Source: Monoplex corrugatus (Eukaryota; Mollusca; Gastropoda; Littorinimorpha; Ranellidae). From it: DNA of 64,000 nt. Position 1 is the first letter of the stretch; each line of letters begins with the position of its first letter. Location of the stretch: assembly GCA_030674185.1 (NCBI GenBank), contig JAPXFY010000015.1:27816685-27880684 (forward strand). Direction: 5' to 3'. Below are positions 24,293 to 35,610 of this stretch, piece by piece. The notes below the pieces were generated by a model. That model did not search any database. It had not been told where the DNA came from and was given only the letters and a program-made list of their open reading frames with translations. The translations under genes and the position numbers were made by a program.

Positions 24293-24393
24293 AAAAAAAG
24301 AAAGCAAGAAAGCAAGAAAGAAAGAAAGAAAGAAAAAAAACAAACAAACAACGATCGGCTACTGGTATCGATTATATTTGCACGGGATTAAAA

Positions 24394-24462
<69 letters not shown>

Positions 24463-24533
24463 CACACACACACACACGCACACACACACACATACACACA
24501 CGCGCGCGCGCGCACACATACACACACACGTCT
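24293..24533 (+). repeat. (GAAA)n, (CT)n and (CA)n microsatellites
   Basis: GAAA words at 24297-24340, CT repeat at about 24396-24416, then CA repeat with CGCG interruptions. Confidence 0.96.
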
Positions 24534-24544
24534 TGTCTGAATAC

Positions 24545-24790
24545 ACATTTACAGGGAGGCGCGCACGGACACGCGCACGTAAGCACACAAAGATGCACCT
24601 CTGTCGCTCTCACCCACCACCCCTATATCACACATACGAACAAAACACACAAAGACACACATACAAAGACACATGCGCACGCACACACACACACACACGC
24701 ACAAACACACACGCAGGCATGCACGCACGCACACACACACGTACGTACGCGCGCGCACACACACACCCACTACACACGCACATGTATCGA
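24545..24790 (+). repeat. Degenerate CA-rich sequence
   Basis: Imperfect CACA/CGCA sequence continues the preceding microsatellite for about 245 bp. Confidence 0.8.
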
Positions 24791-25354
24791 CAGGTCTGCC
24801 AATACTAGCAAAAACACTCAAAGTTGTCACATCAAAAGTTCTCGGAAATATGGAGTCTGTTGCAGAACAACAGAAATTGTTGTCTAGAAACAACAGACAC
24901 ACAGAAGCAGCCATTTGCAAACGTACTGTACTGTTGCAGGTAACGTCTTATTGCACAAAACAAGGCGAAATGTCCAGGAAATAAGCAAACACGCGATCAA
25001 ATGATCCTGGCTTTTTTTTGTTTTTAATTTGTGGCTACATCCACCTCAGAAAAGTTCAAATCATTCAAAATTCGTTGCATAAAAACGAAAACTTCCATCT
25101 GTGTGTGAAATATATACCTTCAGCTTTACAAATGTTTTCGGGATATTAGAAAAAAGAAAAAAACTTTTTTTTTTCTGAACGTCTGGCTTGGCATGGCTCG
25201 TGAGATTGTTTGAATGTTAATTAGAATCAACCCAGAATAAACTTAAGTGTCATGGAAACCAACACGGGTCATAACACACTAGTATAAACAAAACAAACAA
25301 ATGAAAATAACATTTAAAGCAAAACAAAGAAAAAACATATATGTCTATGTGTTG
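24791..25354. other. No recognisable feature
   Basis: No gene, repeat or RNA motif seen. Confidence 0.5.
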
Positions 25355-25370
25355 CGCGCGCGCGTGTGTA

Positions 25371-25416
<46 letters not shown>

Positions 25417-25466
25417 TGTGTGTGTGTGTGTGTATATATTGTGTGTGTGTGTGTGTGTGTGTAGTG

Positions 25467-25529
<63 letters not shown>
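25355..25529 (+). repeat. (GT)n compound microsatellite
   Basis: A GCGCGCGC start, GT repeat broken by TATATATT and TAGTGTT, then about 60 bp of pure GT. Confidence 0.98.
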
Positions 25530-25531
<2 letters not shown>

Positions 25532-25589
25532 GTGAGCAACAAAACGTGCGTCCTAACAATCACGCACTTTATTTCATTTTTTTTTTTAT

Positions 25590-25955
25590 GTGCGTTCCGA
25601 TCTGTCTCGGATGTATGTATGACCTTTGTTTCACCCGCAATGTGCAGGCGATCCATTTCAGCACAGTGTGAATACTTCGTTCAGACTGGGCATGCGTACA
25701 TGTACTGGTGGTTTTCATGTTTCTACAATCCACACAGACACTGACATGACTCAGGATTTTTACCGCGCATATTTTGATGATCTCCATGTACATTCACACA
25801 CACAACAAAAAGGTCTAGGCACTGGTAGGCCTGTTCATATGTTGACCTGGGAGATGAGGAAATGTCTCCACCATTTACAACGAGGCAACAGCTACCCAAG
25901 CAGGATCAAACCCGGCACCTTCCGAACGTAAGTCCGACGTTTACTCACCATTTTT
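25590..25955 (-). mobile_element. tRNA-derived SINE, copy 1 (same family as 38290-38625)
   Basis: On the minus strand a tRNA-like head comes first, with A-box-like TGGTGAGTAAACGTCGG near 25945 and B-box-like GCCGGGTTTGATCCTGC near 25910. The body contains GTGGAGACATTTCCTCATCT, CCCAGGTCAACATATGAACA and GCCTACCAGTGCC, then AATCCTGAGTCATGTCAGTG. That order of blocks matches a SINE type I associate with molluscs, and also the plus-strand copy at 38.3 kb. It would be transcribed by RNA polymerase III and mobilised by a partner LINE. Diverged, so probably inactive. Confidence 0.75.
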
Positions 25956-26908
25956 TAAAGTACAAAAAATGATATAGTATTATATACTATTTTAGTCCCG
26001 TTTCACACAAAAAGATAGTAATATATTTACTTATCTGTATCCTAACTTTCATCAGAACAACTGCAGGTCCGAAACGCCCACCATAGTGGAGGTGCGGCCA
26101 CACATTTCTCCAATGCGGTGTTTTGTTACAATGGTGAGGTGCGCTGTAAGACACCGAGCTTCCGATGGCGACATATCAATAAACACTGTGTAAAAAGGCC
26201 ATAATTGACCACCAACACCAACACCACCAACAACTACAACTACAACAACAAAATGGCGGTGACTTAGACTAACAATTCAACAACAATCAAAGATCAGATT
26301 ACTCAATGCTGTACTGACAAACTGGGACCAACACAGCGTAGACTATGGTTGGATTTTTCCGATTTTTCGTTTTCTGCTCGCGAACAACGTTTTACTCAAC
26401 ATAGCGAACAACTGCTATATATAGCGCTTGATGAACCAATGCATTTGTAGTTCTGTTTAAATCGTTAATATCGAAAATTTACTCAGGAAGATGCCCTTTC
26501 CTGTGCCCTTGAATAAATATATCTTTTAGTCGCCATCTTAAAATGTCGACCACCGCCTTGACAACACTGACTACTAATTGTACATATTTCTTTCCTTTGG
26601 AAAACGCGCCAGTTGAGCACCGTACCAGACAAACAGATAGTTGAGATATCCAGGTAAAGACTATAACTGGACTGACTGGGACGTCCACAATGACATGGAA
26701 TTACAGAAAGCGGGTCCAGCAACAGATTTCGTTGCTTAAATTTAATTTGATCCAGTACCCACACAAGTGATTTAAGTACTGGGTCGTATGACGTTATCAT
26801 ATTATCTAGGCTCCACGCGCCTTGGTTATCACACACCGTTAAAAATATAACTCCGTTTTTGGACGTTTTTGATGAAGACCTAGTCATAAAAATCGAAAAA
26901 CCTTTGTT

Positions 26909-26910
<2 letters not shown>
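25956..26910. other. Unassigned stretch; a 134-codon minus-strand frame of unknown meaning
   Basis: The frame at 26483-26887 (minus) starts MTRSSSKTSKNGVIF and has no motif I know and no visible splice sites or promoter. A CAA/CCA-rich run lies at 26210-26250. Near 26051-26075 the phrase CTGCAGGTCCGAAACG resembles part of a hammerhead-ribozyme core but is incomplete. Confidence 0.3.

Positions 26911-26990
<80 letters not shown>
26911..26990 (+). repeat. (GA)n microsatellite, left flank of a LINE
   Basis: About 80 bp of pure GA that directly abuts the 3' end of the minus-strand LINE. Confidence 0.98.
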
Positions 26991-26993
<3 letters not shown>

Positions 26994-28510
26994 AAACTGA
27001 AACTGAAAATGGTTTATTGCCATTGACATTTCTGTCCTTGTGGCAAGAAGCACAGAACAAAGTCATTAAATTTTACGGCGACGTTTTCGCGAAATAAAGA
27101 TTTATAAATATAGTCATGGCTGACATTACATCCACTTAAATTTTTTTTCCTAATGATGAAGAAAAAGTTGAAGGAAAAAAGTTGAACAAAAAGTTGAAGA
27201 AACAGTTGACCACCCGACATAATTAGTCATATAAGTAAGAGGAAGATCCAAAATGCGGCAAATAAACAAGAACAGTATAAAGTGATATCTTCACTGGAGA
27301 TAAACTTACATTAATTTATTGCTGTGTTGTTTTCTTTCTCCGACTTTCCCAAGCAAGGGCGATAAATTTAGCAAGGGATTTTTGATATTTTTCATCTTCA
27401 GTCATGAGTATTCTGGTAATGACCCTTTGACTTGAAATGTCCTCATCAAAGATTATGCATTTTTGTCATATACTTTCATACGACTTGCAAACAAAAAATG
27501 CATTTCATCTTCTGCCTCTGCATCACACATGGGACAAATAGAGTGTGCCGATGAATTTGAGTAAAACCATCTTGTTGTTGCATTTAGCCCTAGGGCTCTT
27601 AGTCTAAAACGAGCAAGATTACTTCTGTGCCATTTATTTGTTACGGCCTTTATATATTTTTCGGTTTGAAATATACTTTTAAAGGAAAGAAACCAATCAT
27701 ATTTCTGATTCTTCCATTTGAGCGTGCCAGTTTTGTTTGTGCGAATCAACTAGTCTATCCCTAAATTCTGAAATAAATCCTTGTTCATAATCAACTCCCT
27801 GGCACATCCACACAATACCAAATCCATGTGTGGTTAACATTTTCTTAACGAAATATGCCCAGTTTTGTTTACCCGAATCTAATTGATTCAGTAACATCTC
27901 ATATGCCTCCTTGCACAATCTTGACATTGGGAGCTGGGTTAATTTCAACCAGTATTTAATACACTTCATTTGTTTCCAAAAACAAAGGATAACGGCCAGT
28001 TTCTCTATATAACATTTTATTAGATGAATGCAATGGTACCGAAAGGAAGCGTTTGATGGCAAATGTATATACCTTTTCCATTTTATGATTGCTTGAAAAT
28101 CCCCGTATTTCTGAGCCATACGTTAAGATTGGTTCAATCTGCGAGTCGAAAAGTTTCCAAAAAATCGAGAAGTCAGTGCAGTTCAATTTTCTTAAAGATC
28201 TTAAAATTTCCATCGTTCCTCTTTTCCCTTTTCTGCTGCTTTCCACCCATGCGCTTTGGAGACTCAGTTTTGTTGTAAAAAATAATACCAAGATATTTAT
28301 ATGAGTTTGTTACTTTAACTTCAGAGTCACCATAAACCATTTTTCTCGAGCCGAAAGATGTCCTCCCTTACGGAAAATCATCACTTTCGTCTTTTCTAGG
28401 TTCACAGACAGTAACAATTTATCAGATTCATGTTTTAAAGCATTTAGTTGATTTTGTAACCCTATGACAGTGTCTGACAAAAGCACCACATCATCAGCAA
28501 ATAGAGATAA
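26991..28510 (-). mobile_element. LINE (RT palm to 3' end), inserted between (GA)n tracts
   Basis: Minus-strand frames give LSLFADDVVLLSDT at the right end (YADD-type active site), LLLSVNLEKTKVMIFRKGG, VTNSYKYLGIIF, then the thumb FWKLFDSQIEPILTYGSEIR and KVYTFAIKRFLSVPL, a long C-terminal region and a zinc-binding tail AHSICPMCDAEAEDEMHFLF. The element continues through a 3' UTR to GGCAATAAACCATTTTCAG followed by (CT)n. It is 5'-truncated at the palm. Several frameshifts separate the segments. A short piece of the finger domain lies inverted just beyond its 5' end. The clade is not assigned. Confidence 0.85.
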
Positions 28511-28632
28511 TCGATAGTATTAAAAGACTGAAAAATGGTAAAAGTGCTGGCTGGACCAGACAAAATTCTGGGAGAAATGTTAAAGCATTCCAGCGATTCA
28601 TTGTTAAACTTTATAATCATTCTATTTAATCG
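28504..28632 (+). mobile_element. Inverted 5' segment of the same LINE (RT finger domain)
   Basis: Plus-strand frames read EIIDSIKRLKNGKSAG and, after a one-base frameshift, GPDKILGEMLKHSSDSLLNF ending in FNR. This is the RT finger motif that normally lies upstream of the FADD motif. Here it sits in the opposite orientation, with its 5'-most end at the junction and its 3' end against the next (GA)n tract. A few bases (AGATAA, 28504-28509) are shared by both segments at the junction. Confidence 0.8.
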
Positions 28633-28695
<63 letters not shown>

Positions 28696-28820
28696 AGAGA
28701 GAGAGAAAGAAAGAGAGACAGAGAGAGAAAGAAAGAAAGAGAGAGAGAGAAACAGAGAGACAGACAAAGACAGACAGAGATAGAGATATAGAGAGATAGA
28801 GGCACAGAGAGAAAGACAGT

Positions 28821-28884
<64 letters not shown>

Positions 28885-28885
28885 A
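28633..28885 (+). repeat. (GA)n and (GACA)n microsatellite, right flank of the LINE
   Basis: GA repeat with GACA, GAAA and GATA interruptions, ending in a run of GACA. Confidence 0.98.
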
Positions 28886-30063
28886 CAATTCTCCAGTCGA
28901 TAAGAAACGATCTAACCCCCACCCTACCCTATTCTACTAAAGAATGTTTCAAAATCTAGATCTAGCTGACTAAAACTGATCCCTACCACCGAAGTAACTA
29001 CTGAAAAATATTGATTTGGACTCCGAACGCGTGAAACAAATTTGACTGCCGTAGACTCCATACCAAGGTAGAGAGTAACAAGGGGGAACCGATTCAGCCC
29101 CACAAGAGCAAGTTAGTTGAGACATGAAAATGCACTGACACTCACTGTAACCCAACTCCTCTTAAAGAAAAAAAATTCCTCACTCTACATAGGATCAATG
29201 AAACGTGTCCGATCCCCACAAATGATGCAGATTCACAGATAAGTACCTGTGTGCATGACCACTGCACCACCCCATACTCCTTAACTCCTGTTTTGTCAAC
29301 AGAGCAGGGGAAGGAGATGGGGAAGGTGTCACACAAAGAGCCAACCGTGGGTTCTGCCAGCAGGCACAAGAGCATCAGAAAAAGGATGGAGAGGAAGGGT
29401 CAGGGGCTGGATAGAGGAGCGTTGGGGGTGGGGTGGGGGAGGATTGGTGGTGGTGGGGGAGGGGGGCTGAGAAAGACAACAGGGTTGTTGAGGGAGATAT
29501 TTTTATCGCTGGTTGTGGAAGCCAGAATCGGGCGCACCTGCCGCTTCACTCTGGGACTGCCGCTTGTTACTATCCTGTTTGTGTCCTCCGACAACATTCA
29601 AGACTAAATACTCTAATAACATTTGGCAAGCAAGGGAACTCTGATTTTAAAAAAAAAAGTATCTATACAGTGCTTCTGTATCACAGACTCCAAATCGTGA
29701 ATAGTCAGAACAGAAATCACTTGAAAAGTTTGGCAAATTTTCAAAGTTTTCGTGTACATATTTATCTATTTATGATTTACTTAATTATTTATTTATTTAT
29801 CTATTCATTTATTTATTTTCTTTTGATTGTCCACCCAAACTGATTTTGTACTGCAGCTTGCTATGTTATCTGATACGATTTGCAGTTTACATGGACATAC
29901 ATTTGTGTGTGTCGGGGGGGGGGGGGGTAGGGGGAAGGGGTCCATGACTTCATCACTATGTAGATTTATTCTTAGCCCTAGCCACCTTGAGAAAAACATA
30001 TGTCCATCGATTCAGAAAATGGGCATATGTTAGGTCTTGCACAGCGATGACGATGACGGCAAT
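28886..30063. other. Unassigned stretch with a possible SINE head on the minus strand
   Basis: The minus strand of 29190-29280 reads TGGTGCAGTGGTCATG (A-box-like) and, 50 bp on, GTGGGGATCGGACACG (weak B-box-like). G-rich sequence at 29400-29470, a 13-G run near 29918-29930, and ATTT words at 29755-29820 are present. No gene is recognised. Confidence 0.4.
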
Positions 30064-30140
30064 AATGCTGCTACTGTTAATAATGATGATGATGAAGATG
30101 ATGATAATGATAATGATGATGATGATGATGATGATGAAAA
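30064..30140 (+). repeat. (GAT)n microsatellite
   Basis: AATGATGATGATGAAGATGA-type trinucleotide repeat, imperfect in the left half. Confidence 0.95.
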
Positions 30141-30308
30141 TGGGAGAGTACAGTGACAAATGGTGTTAGTGATGAATATGACAACATGAAGAACAAAGTG
30201 CAGAGTTTGTTGTTTTTCGTAATAGCGACTTCATTTTCACAAAATAAATAAATGTTTTTAATTTTTCAGGCGGCAACATTTAATTTCATATCAATGTCAT
30301 TACATACC

Positions 30309-30310
<2 letters not shown>

Positions 30311-30388
<78 letters not shown>

Positions 30389-30481
30389 CGTGCGTGCGTG
30401 CGTGTGTGTATCCGCGCGCGTGTGTGTGTGTCCGCGCGCGCGCGCGCGCGTGTGTGTGTGTGCGTGCGTGCGTGCGTGAGT
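30311..30481 (+). repeat. (GA)n(GT)n(CG)n(GCGT)n compound microsatellite
   Basis: GA repeat to about 30348, GT to 30377, then alternating GCGC cores and GCGT words. Confidence 0.97.
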
Positions 30482-30739
30482 GTATTTGCGCAAGCACATA
30501 TACGTGAGTCTCATTACCAATAAAGAAAGATATTTTATAGCAGTTATAATGCCGCTTAAAAAACAAAATAGAACAACAACAAATTACCTTTCCATTGTAA
30601 TAGTATTTTTAGCATTCAGAATGGATTAAAGAAAAATAATTTAGTAAGACGAAATGAATCATAAAGCAGAAACATTATTTTTAAAAAGTGTCATTTATAC
30701 AGCGATGCTAGGCATGACATGCACACTGAATCAGTCAAC

Positions 30740-31115
30740 ATACTAATTATGATACAGTACAATACGATATGATACAAGACATAAGGAAATCATATTTGGA
30801 TTGCCAAGGGAGATCTCGCATCGCCATAGTACAGCGCCACCTACTTTTCTCTGAGTGCCTTTTTTCTGGATTCAATTTTCTGTACAGTTTTTGCTTCCGA
30901 CAAATCTTTTTGTTGCCATGGATACCTTTACTACAGTAAATTCATACTGTGCACAGAACATCGGTTTATCGTTCCATGAGTATGACTAGATCCAAAGTCG
31001 CCACTTAATGTCTACTGAAAGGGTGAGGGAATTCATCCCTGCCCAATTCGGGAATGGAACCCGGCACTCTCGCACCCTAGTCGGGCGCTGTAATGACTAA
31101 ACCATCGCTCCCCAT
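30740..31115 (-). mobile_element. tRNA-derived SINE of a second family
   Basis: On the minus strand the head has A-box-like GATGGTTTAGTCATTACAGC near 31100 and B-box-like GCCGGGTTCCATTCCCG near 31055. The body includes TAAGTGGCGACTTTGGATCT, CATGGCAACAAAAAGATTTG and GTGGCGCTGTACTATGGCG, then GATGCGAGATCTCCCTTGGC. I recognise this block order from memory as a repeat frequent in gastropod genomes. It ends in a degenerate GATAC/CAATAC-rich tail. Length is about 375 bp. Confidence 0.75.
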
Positions 31116-31271
31116 GGGCCTACAACCCTCCACACAAACTAGAGGAAAGTGCTGGTTCTCCCATTCCTCAACCTCCCTCTATATAACGCATGTAATAAAT
31201 ACATACAGGCAATTTTTCCCCAGACAGGTTCTGGAAGCAGTCAATAGAAAACATAGTACACGCTTATGGAT

Positions 31272-31425
31272 GACTTAATGCTGCCTCTACTACTACTTTA
31301 CTACCACTTCTACTGCTACTACTACTGCTGCTGCTGACTCTGCTGCTACTACTACTACTATCACTGCTGCTAGTACTACTACAACTACTACTACTGCTGC
31401 TGCTACTACTACCACTACTATACTA
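31272..31425 (+). repeat. (TAC/TGC)n trinucleotide repeat
   Basis: Imperfect CTACTACTGCTGC array of about 150 bp. Confidence 0.95.
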
Positions 31426-31929
31426 CTTATTGCGACTTGTACTGCACCCCATCCCACAAAAGACCTAAATGCTTTACAAAAGCGTAAGCGACAGAAGCGG
31501 GTACGTACAGAGTACATACACGTCAGCCCCTACCATTATCATGAAACTATCAATCACAAGACACTGTATTAAAGAAGAAATAAAACTGAGTTGTTAAAAA
31601 TATCTTCTTCCACGTACCAATGAGTCAACATGATATACCAGTTGTAGTTTGTCCAGGTAACATCTCCACGCTCGGAATGAAATCCATATGCACTGATGCC
31701 ACTGACGCCATGTGATGAAGAAGATCCAAAATATCATGGTATAAGCCTGAAGCCACCACATAAACTCTATACGTTACTAAGGTTATGATATGCCGTAGAC
31801 TGTATACTAAACCTGACTTGAACAAGGCAATCATGCAATAAAACAAATCTGATACTGGAGTCTTCGAGGTCAATACTGGCCTTTCCGTAGGCTGTAACGG
31901 TCTTTTCTTTTTCATCTTCGCCTCTCTTA
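31426..31929. other. No firm feature
   Basis: A 96-codon minus-strand frame at 31625-31915 is unrecognised. The 22 bp at 31821-31842 are identical in reverse complement to 37528-37549. Confidence 0.35.
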
Positions 31930-32090
31930 CTTCCGTTAAGAGTCACTGAGGCGTCCAACTGAAAGAACTGTTCGCCAGATTTTTCCAGCTCTGTCGGTTG
32001 CGTGCCTTAGTTTGGTCTCAACAAATAGTCTCTCCGTCCATTCTGCGACATTGTTCCTCTTCTTACGCAGGCTACTGCTCCTGCAAGCAC
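31930..32090 (-). mobile_element. Possible LINE C-terminal fragment
   Basis: On the minus strand the frames read NNVAEWTERLFVETK and then HATDRAGKIWRTVLSVGRL. The spacing of EWT, a basic-acidic DR and a W resembles the extreme C-terminus of some mollusc LINEs. The match is short and I hold it weakly. Confidence 0.35.
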
Positions 32091-32194
32091 TCCCTGTCTA
32101 CGCATATACATTGATATAAACCTACCTCACAAGAGGAGGGAACAACTTTCTGCATGTATTACCACTCTTTATCCCGCCTTTAAACGGTCATACT

Positions 32195-32330
32195 CCGTCT
32201 TTGGGGACCTAAGGAGAAAATTTGGAAGAAATACAGGTGAATGACCTGGAAGGCAGAAGAAGGAAAGTTTTGTAAGGAAAGGAGAGCATGACAGAAAAGA
32301 GAAACCGTTAACTACCTTTAAAAAAAAAAA
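32195..32330 (-). repeat. Possible partial copy of dispersed repeat D
   Basis: The phrase AAATACAGGTGAATGACCTG with GGAAGGCAGAA matches the middle of repeat D at 21940 (AAATACAGGTGAATGGACCA). The rest is too diverged to align by eye. Confidence 0.4.
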
Positions 32331-32889
32331 AAAGCTCGTGTGGTTCAGAAACAGGAGGATTAGGGTTAATTTTTGCATCTGTAGTACCCTACTGCGTGAG
32401 CGGTATTTTCAATCCATCGCGTTTTATTTTTTCTCTTTGATTTAAAAACAAAAAGCTGCAACTGTACAGACGCGATTTTCGACGACATTTGGTTTAGGTG
32501 AAGCAGATGTGGAGCAATGTCCCATGGTCGAATTGAAATATTTCGTCAATTCCACTTCTTCATTCATCCGCCACCTCTACCCGGAAGATAAGGTCACAGG
32601 GGCAGATCAATGAAAGCAGAAATCGATCAGCCGACCCGCCTCGAGAAGGAAGCGGAGGCGAGGGTGGGGGTGGGATGGAAGGGGACAGGCAAGCGTTAAG
32701 TCACGCGCAATGCGCGCAGCGTACGCGACCGAGATGTCAATGCATGGGGAGCGCGCCCGGGCAGTTACCCTTTCTCTGTGAGCCACCGGGAACCCAAAGA
32801 CGCGAGACACCCATTGAGAGTTTATGAAGTCCGTGGGAACATGGTGTGGGCCACTCTGAAGAAAAACATACCACTGGGCATCTGAGACG
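32331..32889. other. CpG-rich patch at 32620-32815; nothing else
   Basis: CpG is dense from about 32690 to 32800, including ACGCGCAATGCGCGCAGCG and GGGAGCGCGCCCGGGC, against an AT-rich background. GCGCAATGCGC is one base longer than the NRF-1-type palindrome GCGCATGCGC. No gene start can be tied to it. Confidence 0.45.
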
Positions 32890-32969
32890 TACGTGTGTGT
32901 TTGTGTGGGGCGCGCGCGCGCGCGTGTGGTTTGTTGTGTGTGTTGTGTGTGTGTGTGTGTGGTGTGTTG

Positions 32970-33000
<31 letters not shown>

Positions 33001-33163
33001 TGGTGTGGTGTGTGTGTGTGTGTGTTTCTGGGCTTGGAGGGGATGTCAAATGATGTGGTGGTGATGGTGATAGTGGTGTTTTATGCGGTTGTTTTAGTTG
33101 TGGGTGGTGGTGATAATTGTCGGGATAGTGGTAGAGGTGGTGGTATATGAGTATGTATGCGTG

Positions 33164-33250
<87 letters not shown>

Positions 33251-33380
33251 CTGGGCTTGGATGGGATGTCAAATGATGTGGTGGTGATGGTGGTGTTTAT
33301 ACGTTGTTTTAGTTGTGGGTGGTGGTGATAATTGTCGGGATAGTGGTAGAGGTGGTGGTATATGAGTATGTGCGTGTCGC

Positions 33381-33466
<86 letters not shown>

Positions 33467-33470
33467 CGAA
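32890..33470 (+). repeat. (GT)n tracts with a duplicated unique segment (offset about 224 bp)
   Basis: Three GT/GCGT tracts (32895-33027, 33155-33248, 33372-33465) are separated by two copies of one segment that begins TTTCTGGGCTTGGA and ends GAGGTGGTGGTATATGAGTATG (33026-33155 and 33248-33370). The copies are nearly identical apart from small indels. Confidence 0.93.
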
Positions 33471-33540
33471 ACAAGGTAAACAATATATCGTCTTTGGGCT
33501 AAAAAATAAAAACAAACCGTTCCTTTTCATCTGAACGTTA

Positions 33541-34978
33541 GACACCAGGACACTGAACAATACACTTAAGACACTGAAGACTGTACTCAGACACTGAACA
33601 ATACACTTAAGACACTGAAGACTGTACTCAGACACTGAACAATACACTTAAGACACTGAAGACTGTACTCAGACACTGAACAATACACTTAGACACTGAA
33701 GACTGTACTCAGACACTGAACAATACACTTAGACACTGAAGACTGTACTCAGACACTGAACAATACACTTAGACACTGAAGACTGTACTCAAACACTGAA
33801 CAATACACTTAGACACTGAGACTGTACTCAGACACTGAACAATACACTTAGACACTGAAGACTGTACTCAGACACTGAACAATACACTTAAGACACTGAA
33901 GACTGTACTCAGACACTGAACAATACACTTAGACACTGAAGACTGTACTCAGACACTGAACAATACACTTAGACACTGAAGACTGTACTCAGACACTGAA
34001 CAATACACTTAGACACTGAAGACTGTACTCAGACACTGAACAATACACTTAAGACACCGAAGACTGTACTCAGACACTGAACAATACACTTAAGACACTG
34101 AAGACTGTACTCAGACACTGAACAATACACTTAAGACACTGAAGACTGTACTCAGACACTGAACAATACACTTAGACACTGAAGACTGTACTCAGACACT
34201 GAACAATACACTTAGACACTGAAGACTGTACTCAGACACTGAACAATACACTTAGACACTGAAGACTGTACTCAGACACTGAACAATACACTTAAGACAC
34301 CGAAGACTGTACTCAGACACTGAACAATACACTTAAGACACTGAAGACTGTACTCAGACACTGAACAATACACTTAGACACTGAAGACTGTACTCAGACA
34401 CTGAACAATACACTTAGACACTGAAGACTGTACTCAGACACTGAACAATACACTTAAGACACTGAAGACTGTACTCAGACACTGAACAATACACTTAAGA
34501 CACTGAAGACTGTACTCAGACACTGAACAATACACTTAAGACACTGAAGACTGTACTCAGACACTGAACAATACACTTAAGACACTGAGACTGTACTCAG
34601 ACACTGAACAATACACTTAAGACACTGAAGACTGTACTCAGACACTGAACAATACACTTAAGACACTGAAGACTGTACTCAGACACTGAACAATACACTT
34701 AAGACACTGAAGACTGTACTCAGACACTGAACAATACACTGAAGACTGTACTCAGACACTGAACAATACACTTAAGACACTGAAGACTGTACTCAGACAC
34801 TGAACAATACACTTAGACACTGAAGACTGTACTCAGACACTGAACAATACACTTAGACACTGAAGACTGTACTCAGACACTGAACAATACACTTAGACAC
34901 TGAAGACTGTATTCAGTCACTGAACAGACACTGAAGACTGTATTCAGTCACTGAACAATACACTTAGACACTGAACAC
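33541..34978 (+). repeat. 40/41-bp tandem satellite, about 35 copies
   Basis: Each unit has two related halves, GACACTGAAGACTGTACTCA and GACACTGAACAATACACTTA, the second with or without one extra A, giving units of 41 or 40 bp. Copies are very similar; rare variants are a one-base loss in GAAGAC, CACCG for CACTG, and a collapsed unit near 34738. The right end decays from about 34910. The dimeric structure suggests growth from a 20-bp ancestor. Confidence 0.96.
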
Positions 34979-35181
34979 TGCACACAGACAACATGCATCA
35001 GACTTACACATTTTCTAGTGTACGTGTTTCTTTGAAAATGGAGTACCATGAAAGCCAACAGTGTACTGTGCAATGTGGTTGATTTATGCAGATGTTATTC
35101 TAAAAATGTAATTTGATGGACTGATACTGTCACGACGACACGGGTTGTTTCGGAAGAGCAAAGCCTGTTTAAAACCATGGA

Positions 35182-35345
35182 TTAACCCTTTGACTCCCTC
35201 ACCCTATCCACTAACTTCCTGCTTTGTCAACCATGACAACAAAACAAAAACTCAACCCTTTGACTCCCACACCCTGTCCACCAGCTTTGTCAAATGGTTA
35301 CATTTTTTGCTGATGGTGGAGAGGATGTGGGAGTCAATGGGTTAA
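35182..35345 (+). mobile_element. Small TTAA-flanked MITE (piggyBac-like termini), copy 2
   Basis: A 164-bp element with left terminus TTAACCCTTTGACTCCC and right terminus GGGAGTCAATGGGTTAA, TTAA at both ends. An internal CAACCCTTTGACTCCCACA at about 35253 repeats the terminus. The same internal repeat occurs, inverted relative to the window, in copy 1 at 5671-5835, so this arrangement belongs to the family and is not a chance rearrangement. No coding capacity. Confidence 0.8.
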
Positions 35346-35551
35346 ACAGACGAAAATCAATGAGGAACAGACAGTCATGTTTCCGATCACATTGTCCCTG
35401 TATTGGGGACACGTCAGGACCAACTATCGTACAACTTCCCGGTCGGTTGTGTGGGCCTGATTCCTGTTACCAGACTTTGAGAAACTGTTTCCAGAAAGAG
35501 GCAAGAAATCCTTTCGCTGCTCTCTCACTCTCTCTCACATACATACCACAC

Positions 35552-35610
35552 GTACTCAGAGAGAGAGAGAGGAGAGAGGACAGAAAGAGAGAGGAAAAAG
35601 AGAGAGAGAG
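35552..35610 (+). repeat. (GA)n microsatellite, left flank of a LINE
   Basis: Interrupted GA repeat that runs directly into the LINE 3' end. Confidence 0.95.

Noticed and set aside
25301..25560. Cysteine-rich frame that could suggest a toxin-like peptide
   Set aside because: It is the (GT)n tract; the cysteines alternate with valine and there is no precursor structure.
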